Assembly: GCA_963920765.1 (NCBI GenBank)
Contig: OY987242.1
Location: forward strand, 15,524,002 to 15,588,001
Origin: Ulota crispa
Lineage: Eukaryota > Streptophyta > Bryopsida > Orthotrichales > Orthotrichaceae
DNA: 64,000 nucleotides
Reading direction: 5' to 3'
Below the pieces are notes generated by a model. The model did no database searches, was not told the origin of the DNA, and saw only the letters and a program-made list of their open reading frames with translations. Shown in pieces: positions 57,954-64,000 of the stretch. Both the position numbers and the translations under genes were made by a program. The stretch's first letter is position 1. Every line of letters begins with the position of its first letter.

Positions 57954-58177
57954 GTGCACTTGAAGAGGTGCACTATTTTAGAGCTCTATGTTGTTTCTAA
58001 CTTCAAAATTTCATAACTAATTCCAACAAAGCTCCAAAAAATATGGAACAACTTGGATTAGATGCCAATTCTTCTTGTCTTTTGAGAAAAAATTGTTGAA
58101 AAATATTTCAAGATGTTTCACCTCCTCAAAATTTAGTTTCAGCCCTTAGACGCTCTGTTCATGAGCCTCCTACCTTA
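57954..58177 (-). mobile_element. Partial F element with an empty T1 site
   Basis: Reversed, it starts TAAGGTAGGAGGCTCATGAA and continues ACAGAGCGTCTAAGGGCTGA without the 895-bp insert present at 589-1483. The rest matches 1488-1690. It is cut off by K2. Confidence 0.75.
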
Positions 58178-59796
58178 GGGCCACTTTACACCTAGAGGCC
58201 GGGCCAATTTTCCATGAGACCAAATGCTTAAAATTTCAACCCACTTTTTGCTTAAGGTTGGCCTCAACTACTAATTAAAGAAGATTATAGTGGGGGCCAA
58301 TTGTCCCATATGTAAAGGCCTTAAGGCCAAAGAGTTGGGCCAATTCAATAAAGATAAGCCATCTTTACACTAGAGGTGAGAAGTAGTGACAAAAATCTCT
58401 TATGGGCCATAGCTTGTTTTTAAAAGCCAACCTTTGGAGATAGTGGCTTCTTCTTGGAGTGTAAAGTGAGAATATGCCGCAATTTTTTTTTTAATTAGTT
58501 AATTTTGTTATTTTTATATATGTTTTATTTATTTTTAAAATTGAAACAACAACATGATGATAGACACCCAAAAAAATAGAATTGGAGACATGGGGACAAT
58601 GTCAAAATGTGCATAAACCCTAAACATGCAAAGTAAAAAACAAAATCTTAAGTTTCTTGTTTACCTTATCAAGGTGTATTATACCAATTGCCTTCACTTA
58701 TTTTCTTACTAACAATTACATTCATCTATAATTTTTTTGCATATAAATCAGTTTTTCCATATATCAAGTTTTATGCAAATAGTGATGGCAAAATATATAA
58801 TGATTGTATAACATCTTGTAAAATACATACTGTGAGTTATAGATCATCAAGAGTATTTTGCATGAAAGATGATAGAAAAAAGAAATCAACTTATCAACAT
58901 ATGCAAGGTTTACATCAAGACTTTATGAGAAGCATAGAAGGAAAAAATGATTTGCAAATAGATACAAAATGTACAAGCCTAGTGTTATTTATACACTTAG
59001 AGTAAGTAACAATGATTTAATCTGAGTAAGCATAAAAATAATATTAGAAACAAATAGAGTAAAGTAGAAGAAAGTATTAAAAATAGAAATAGAGTGGTAT
59101 ATGTACTTAAGTTCATACACTTTCCAGCTAAACAACTATGAAATAACAAGGAAAAGAAAAAGAAAAAGGTAAAAGAAATTCAAAATTATAAATATTACAG
59201 TTTTTTTTTTAAATTCAAATTTTTTGTTTGGTTGTGAGGAATTTGGAGGAAACGATTCCCAAAATTATAGTCAGATTCACCTCTTTAGATGGATTTGACT
59301 ATAGTTATGGGAGATTCAGATTTTTTGTTTTTTAATTGACAGGGAGGACAAAAAAGTTGTTCACCTTAATTTTTCTTTTTCTTGTCACTTGGAATAAAAA
59401 ATCCAATGTAAAGTGATCTTGCTTGGTCTTCTTAATTTCTATAGTTCTCATTGGCTAAAATTCTCCTCTCCATGGCTTCTTGCCTTTAGTGCAAAGGAGG
59501 TTTGAATGGATTTGAATTGAGAGAATAAAAAAAACTATGTTTTTTTTTCTTAATGAAATATGACATTGGCCCCAAGGCCATGAATTGGCCTCCCATTCTT
59601 GGTGCACCCAATTCATTCAACTTGGGCCATGTTAGAAATTCTCTTTTTGGTAAAAAAATTGGTTGTACAAAGTTGGCCTTGCTTGTTGGAGTAAAGGAGT
59701 TGGGGTCAATTTCAACCTTTGATCCAATCACAAATGAAGATTTTGGGCCTCTTACACATCAAATTGACCCAACCTCTAAGTGTAAAGCCGCCCTTA
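58175..59796. mobile_element. Family E element (about 1.6 kb)
   Basis: The left end TTAGGGCCACTTTACACCTA and the right end, reversed, TAAGGGCGGCTTTACACTTA form about 30-bp TIRs. Internal TTTACAC ends near 58366 and 58460 suggest nesting. The overlap of a few bases with the F end reflects shared TTA. There is no transposase; a frame at 58688-59005 is not recognisable. Confidence 0.6.
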
Positions 59797-60276
59797 GTGA
59801 TTACATCATCTCACAATCCAAACTATCATGATCTGTCATAGTTAAAGTAGTCTTGTTACAAGATTTTGTGATATTATTCTATGTTTCTATTAAGTAGTAA
59901 TGAGAATAAAGGACCTCATTTTTTTGTTTCATCCAATTCAAATCGCCTCGTTGTTCTCAAATTTTTTTCTATTTAATATACACACATGCTCCTATTTATT
60001 TTCCCATTTCTTGTTTATTGTTGTTGAAACAAAAAAAAGTCTACATATTATTTTTGGTGTTCAATTTTTTGTGCTCATAATATTTTTTATGCTAAGAAAA
60101 TTAGTTGCAATGTTAGATGTCGGTTGTATACACAACACTCTGTGGTTGTAAGCCCATCATCAAAAAAGAAGAAGAAGTTCACATGCTCACATACCAGCAT
60201 CCTCAAAGATTTAAATAATTTTTGCATTTCTACCATTACCGGTACTTTGTAAAATCATTACACTACAAAGACGTCT
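59797..60276. other. AT-rich intergenic DNA, nothing recognised
   Basis: No paired ends and no conserved ORF. Confidence 0.4.
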
Positions 60277-60280
60277 TTAA

Positions 60281-61203
60281 CTCCTAAAGGACCATTGTCC
60301 CTTTGGGGGACAAATGGGATTTTGGGCAAGTACCTACGGCTTTAATTTTTGTCTTAATTTTTTGAAATTTTTTTTGAAGATAGAAAATCACATTAGCTTT
60401 TGGAGAATATAAATTTTTATTCCAATTGATGCCAGGGAGCAAAAGTTATGCCCAAATAAGCACAAATTTGGGGACTAAGGGCAGCAAAAAAAATTCTTAT
60501 AAAAACTTGAAAAAAAAATTTAATTTTCTTTTCTTATAGATTGTATCCTTGCCTACATCTGAAGCTTTGATTCATTCCATTTGGACTAGTTATGAGAAAG
60601 TTATGGACAATCTTGTATTTTGGGCAACACAAGCATCTTTTTGAAAAAATAACTTGTAAACTTCATTCTTGACTGCAGGTCTAACATTTTTCCAAAAAAA
60701 ATTGTTGGAGAGGGTGAAGTTTGCTTTCTAGAACAATACCACCATTGGGATTATTGCATTTTAATTCTAGTTCAGGGTTGTTAACAATTTAAGTTTTTGT
60801 TCAATCTCATACCTTCTTCTACCTAATGTTTTTTGAAAGAATGAAAATTAAGTTTTTCTTTTAAAAAAAATTTCCCAAGATTCCCAACTCAACTTCCCAC
60901 CATGCAAAAATAGAATTCCAAACTCTATGGTGCAAAAATTCTAAGTTAAAAATGTTCAAAAATAAAAAATCTAGTCAAGCAAAGTGCAAAAGAAGTTCTT
61001 TTTTACACTTTAAATGCACATACCTTTCAATCTGTGTGGTTAAAGTTATTGAGTTTTGTACAACACATTCTTATAGTAATATAGTACAAGATCCTATGGT
61101 TAGATATGCAAAATATCTGATTTTCAAACTTTTTTACTCTTTGCCATAGAGGTAATAGTTTTGAGTATCTTTTGACAAAATAAAGGCCATGGTCCTTTAG
61201 GGG
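60281..61203 (+). mobile_element. TTAA-flanked element T6 (923 bp)
   Basis: It begins CTCCTAAAGGACCATTGTCC after TTAA (60277-60280) and ends GGCCATGGTCCTTTAGGGG before TTAA (61204-61207). It aligns end to end, reversed, with 32856-33780. The subterminal hairpin TTGTCCCTTTGGGGGACAA is intact. Confidence 0.9.
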
Positions 61204-61207
61204 TTAA

Positions 61208-61740
61208 TTTGGATTTTCAAAGAAACCACCTTTTTGGCTCCTACTTGCTACATTATTAAAACAATGTAATGTTCAAATCAGAACAATATGACCTCTGGAA
61301 AAATGAATCCTCTTGAGTCAAGATTGAGTTAACCTTACGTAATTTCATGCCAAACAAAGCAACAAAAGTTACAATATAAAAAGTTGGATAATGTGAAAAA
61401 AAAACATGCATTTTGTGTTTAGATGTTCACATTCAAAGTTTTAAGGTTTGATTTTAAGATTTGTTTACGTAAAACCCTTAAAAACGCGGATATCCCTAAA
61501 CCAATGATTGGGTGAACGTTATTGAAGATTTTTTTTCTTTTTGAGCAAACACTAGTTCTAAATTAATTATAAAATAGACCATGCCAAAACGAAAAAAAAT
61601 CCCGTAGGTTCAAAATGTTTTCCAAAACATTGTAAAAATGATCGAAGGGCTTTTATAATTCCCAAACGTTAGTAATTTATACATATAAAAAAATGTTTAT
61701 TCTTTGAAACAACATAGTTCATTTTCTTCTTCATTATCAT
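61208..61740. other. AT-rich intergenic DNA, nothing recognised
   Basis: No conserved ORF or paired ends. Confidence 0.4.
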
Positions 61741-62157
61741 TAGGGATAGTCACACCTTCTCCAAGACTAAAATTTTTACAAGATGTGAGAAGTCTAGGAG
61801 TGAAAGTAGGAGTCAATGGAAGTACTTGTTCATGAAGAAGGTGTAATTCACCTTTGTGGGTGGTGAAGAATGGAGAATAGAGAATGGTTAAGGTAGGAGG
61901 AGCTATGATGAAAGTAAGAGTAGAAACTTCTAAAAATCAAAAAGCAACAATCAACAAAAACCAACAAGGGTGAAAACAAGACAAGCGTGGGTAAATTGTT
62001 AGCGTGTGAAGATTTCTTCACCCCACTCTTCCCCTGCAAAGGTGAAGAGAAAAAATTCTCAATCATTAAAGAATAGGATTTCCAAAAATCAAGGAAAAAC
62101 TGCCCACAATCTCATTCTTTAAAGATTGAGAATGGGGTGAAGGAGTGACTATCCCTA
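61741..62157. mobile_element. Family O element, copy 2
   Basis: The ends TAGGGATAGTCAC (61741) and GTGACTATCCCTA (ending 62157) form a perfect 13-bp inverted repeat. 417 bp, homologous to 19270-19697. TAGGG ends suggest a hAT-like class, but no 8-bp duplication is evident. Confidence 0.7.
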
Positions 62158-62246
62158 TTACTTTACAAAGACTTGCATATGATCAAAATTGAAAAAACAC
62201 ATTTAGTTTCAATATGGTGGATTTCATATAAGACCTTTTAATTAAC

Positions 62247-62943
62247 CCCTAAAGGACCAACTGTCTCCTCGGGGGACATGGGATTTTGGGCATGTACCTA
62301 TGGCTAAACTACTTTGCGTGATTTTTTGAAACTTTTATGGAAGATGGGGAACTCAAAGATCTACTTGAGCATCTATTTTTATCTTCATTTTGACATTTAT
62401 TGAAGAAGTTAAAAATTAATTTTTGGGAAAAGGTCCAGATCAAGCAGCCCAAAAATTTCTTAAAAATTGCATTAAAAATAAATAAAAACATGAAATGTGC
62501 TCTTGAGACTTATATGTAGGTGGGGGATTTTGAATCATTCAATTTTCATTGATGAGATGAAAGTTATGAGAAGTTTTTGTTTGTGTGTAGGTATGGTTTC
62601 TCTCAAAATCACACCTACCCGCAAACAAAAACTTCTCATAACTTTCATCTCATCAATGAAAATTGAATGATTCAAAACTCCCCACCTATAAATAAGTCTC
62701 AAGAGCGTATTTCATGTTTTTATTTATTTTTAATGTGGGCTGCCTGATCTGGACCTTTTTCCAAAAATTCATTTTTAACTTCTTTAATAAATGTCAAAAT
62801 GAAGAAAAAAATAGATGCCCACGTAGATCTTTGAATTCCCCATCTTCCATAAAAGTTTCAAAAAATCACGCAAAGTAGTTTAGCCATAGGTACATGCGTG
62901 AAATCTGATTTGTCCCCCAAAAGGGGGCTTGGTCCTTTAGGGG
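62247..62943. mobile_element. TTAA-flanked foldback element T7 (697 bp)
   Basis: TTAA at 62243-62246 and 62944-62947; ends CCCCTAAAGGACCAACTGTC and GGCTTGGTCCTTTAGGGG. Both halves are the left-end half of the T8/T9 type, head to head and meeting near 62600, so nearly the whole element is one inverted repeat. The subterminal GTCTCC/GGGGAC stem is present at both ends. Confidence 0.85.
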
Positions 62944-62947
62944 TTAA

Positions 62948-63466
62948 AGTAGGCCTCTTTAACTTACGTTTTCTAAAAATAAATGCACAAATTAACAAAT
63001 TAACCCTTGACGATGTGCACAAATTCAGCCCATTGGTTCCCTACAAAAAAATTTGCACTTGACATATGCCACATGGCAGTCATTGTGCAACCTTTGTGGT
63101 GGCAAGGCCACCATATTCCTTACCATGGCTGAATCCAATTTCCTTATTCTTAAACTTTCAAAAGATGAGCATTGTAAATAGCTAACTAAACTCTCACTTG
63201 AGGGGGTGCGGCACTGCAAGTAATTTAATGCTTTGTTGCAGGTAGTATGATATCAAGTATGCAAATATAAAAAACAAGTTTGTTAATTTATGACAATACA
63301 CAAATTAACTTTCATTATGTGCATAAATTAGGCTAGTTTGTTAATTTATAAAAAAATGTAAATTAAAGAGGCATGGGTTAAAGAGCATAGATTATTTTAT
63401 TTCTTAAAGGTTGAGAATGGCACGTAAAATTAAACTAGTGTTGACAATTGTCCAACAGTTATCTCT
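62948..63466. other. AT-rich intergenic DNA, nothing recognised
   Basis: No conserved ORF or paired ends. Confidence 0.4.
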
Positions 63467-63470
63467 TTAA

Positions 63471-63703
63471 CTCCTAAAGGACAAAGTAGTCCTTTGTGAC
63501 TAGTACAATGCGGGGTATTTTTCTTGTATTTGGATTGTATTCACACCTTTATTACATTTGAGATCAACAAAGAAGTTAGAATATAGATCAATGCTGTTCC
63601 AGTGAGGTAGTCAAGATCCCAAATTGAAACTTTTTGTTGGTAGCAAATACCAGTTATACAACAGCGTACAAACTATGTATTATAGTAGCTCCGTCTTTTA
63701 AGA
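63471..63703 (+). mobile_element. 233-bp TTAA MITE, copy 2 (T12)
   Basis: It begins CTCCTAAAGGACAAAGTAGT after TTAA (63467-63470) and ends GTAGCTCCGTCTTTTAAGA before TTAA (63704-63707). It aligns, reversed, with 55499-55731 at the same length. Confidence 0.85.
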
Positions 63704-63707
63704 TTAA

Positions 63708-64000
63708 CCCCTAAATGATGTTGATGTATTGTATACGCGCTCTCTTGTATTGTATATGAATGGGGTATTTGGGTAGCACATGAATTTCATTGGAACTGCA
63801 AAATTCAAGCCAAGTCATAAGCATACTACTAGTCAACGACAGTAGGATTTTTTGGGAAATTTTTGATGTTTATCATGAAGCCATTTTTTGATTACTAAAT
63901 GATCCTTGTATACATACAAGGAACACTCTTTGTAAGTTAATTATTTTGATTTATCAAGGCATGTATATTGAGGATATTCATATTGCTAAGGCCATCTCCA
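63708..64000. mobile_element. Left end of a further TTAA element, and start of a family N end
   Basis: CCCCTAAATGATGTTGATG directly follows the TTAA shared with T12, so a second element abuts it; its right end is not in the window. The last 14 bases, TAAGGCCATCTCCA, match the family N terminus seen at 19767 and 41094. Confidence 0.45.

Overview
This window is nuclear DNA of a land plant. Two genes are spliced through plant-type GT-AG introns. One is a fused uridine kinase/uracil phosphoribosyltransferase of the UKL type. The other is a group I bZIP factor of the VIP1/RF2a/PosF21 type, a class described from plants. GC-rich exons sit in very AT-rich intergenic DNA. I cannot name the species; a large, repeat-rich, possibly seed-free or gymnosperm-like genome would fit, but that is a guess.

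Layout. Positions 1-556 hold a GC-rich stretch with a possible first exon. Positions 557-11864 are repeats: TTAA-flanked elements, two CACTA miniatures with matching target duplications, a large TA microsatellite, and dispersed families. Positions 11865-18080 hold the UKL gene on the minus strand (14 coding exons, 486 residues, every junction read from the sequence). At least two of its introns carry repeats. Positions 18081-21900 are its 5' flank and more short elements. Positions about 21900-26240 hold the bZIP gene on the plus strand (4 coding exons, 496 residues), with two small ORFs upstream of its start. From 26240 to 64000 I recognise no conserved gene, only a dense nested set of short non-autonomous DNA elements and foldbacks. 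I saw no reverse transcriptase, integrase or transposase ORF.

The most interesting thing is a large, diverse set of elements (about 230-1765 bp) ending in CCCCTAAA/TTTAGGGG and flanked by TTAA. Two nested cases give paralogous empty sites inside the window. A 895-bp element (589-1483) sits in a host repeat whose unfilled relative is at 57954-58177. A 362-bp element (30215-30576) sits in a host whose unfilled relatives are at 3265-3900 and 42759-43389. Both show one TTAA-like target becoming two on insertion. This is the target preference of the piggyBac superfamily, which to my knowledge is hardly described in land plants. No transposase is present here, so the superfamily assignment is inference. 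The two genes are unrelated in function and show no sign of working together.
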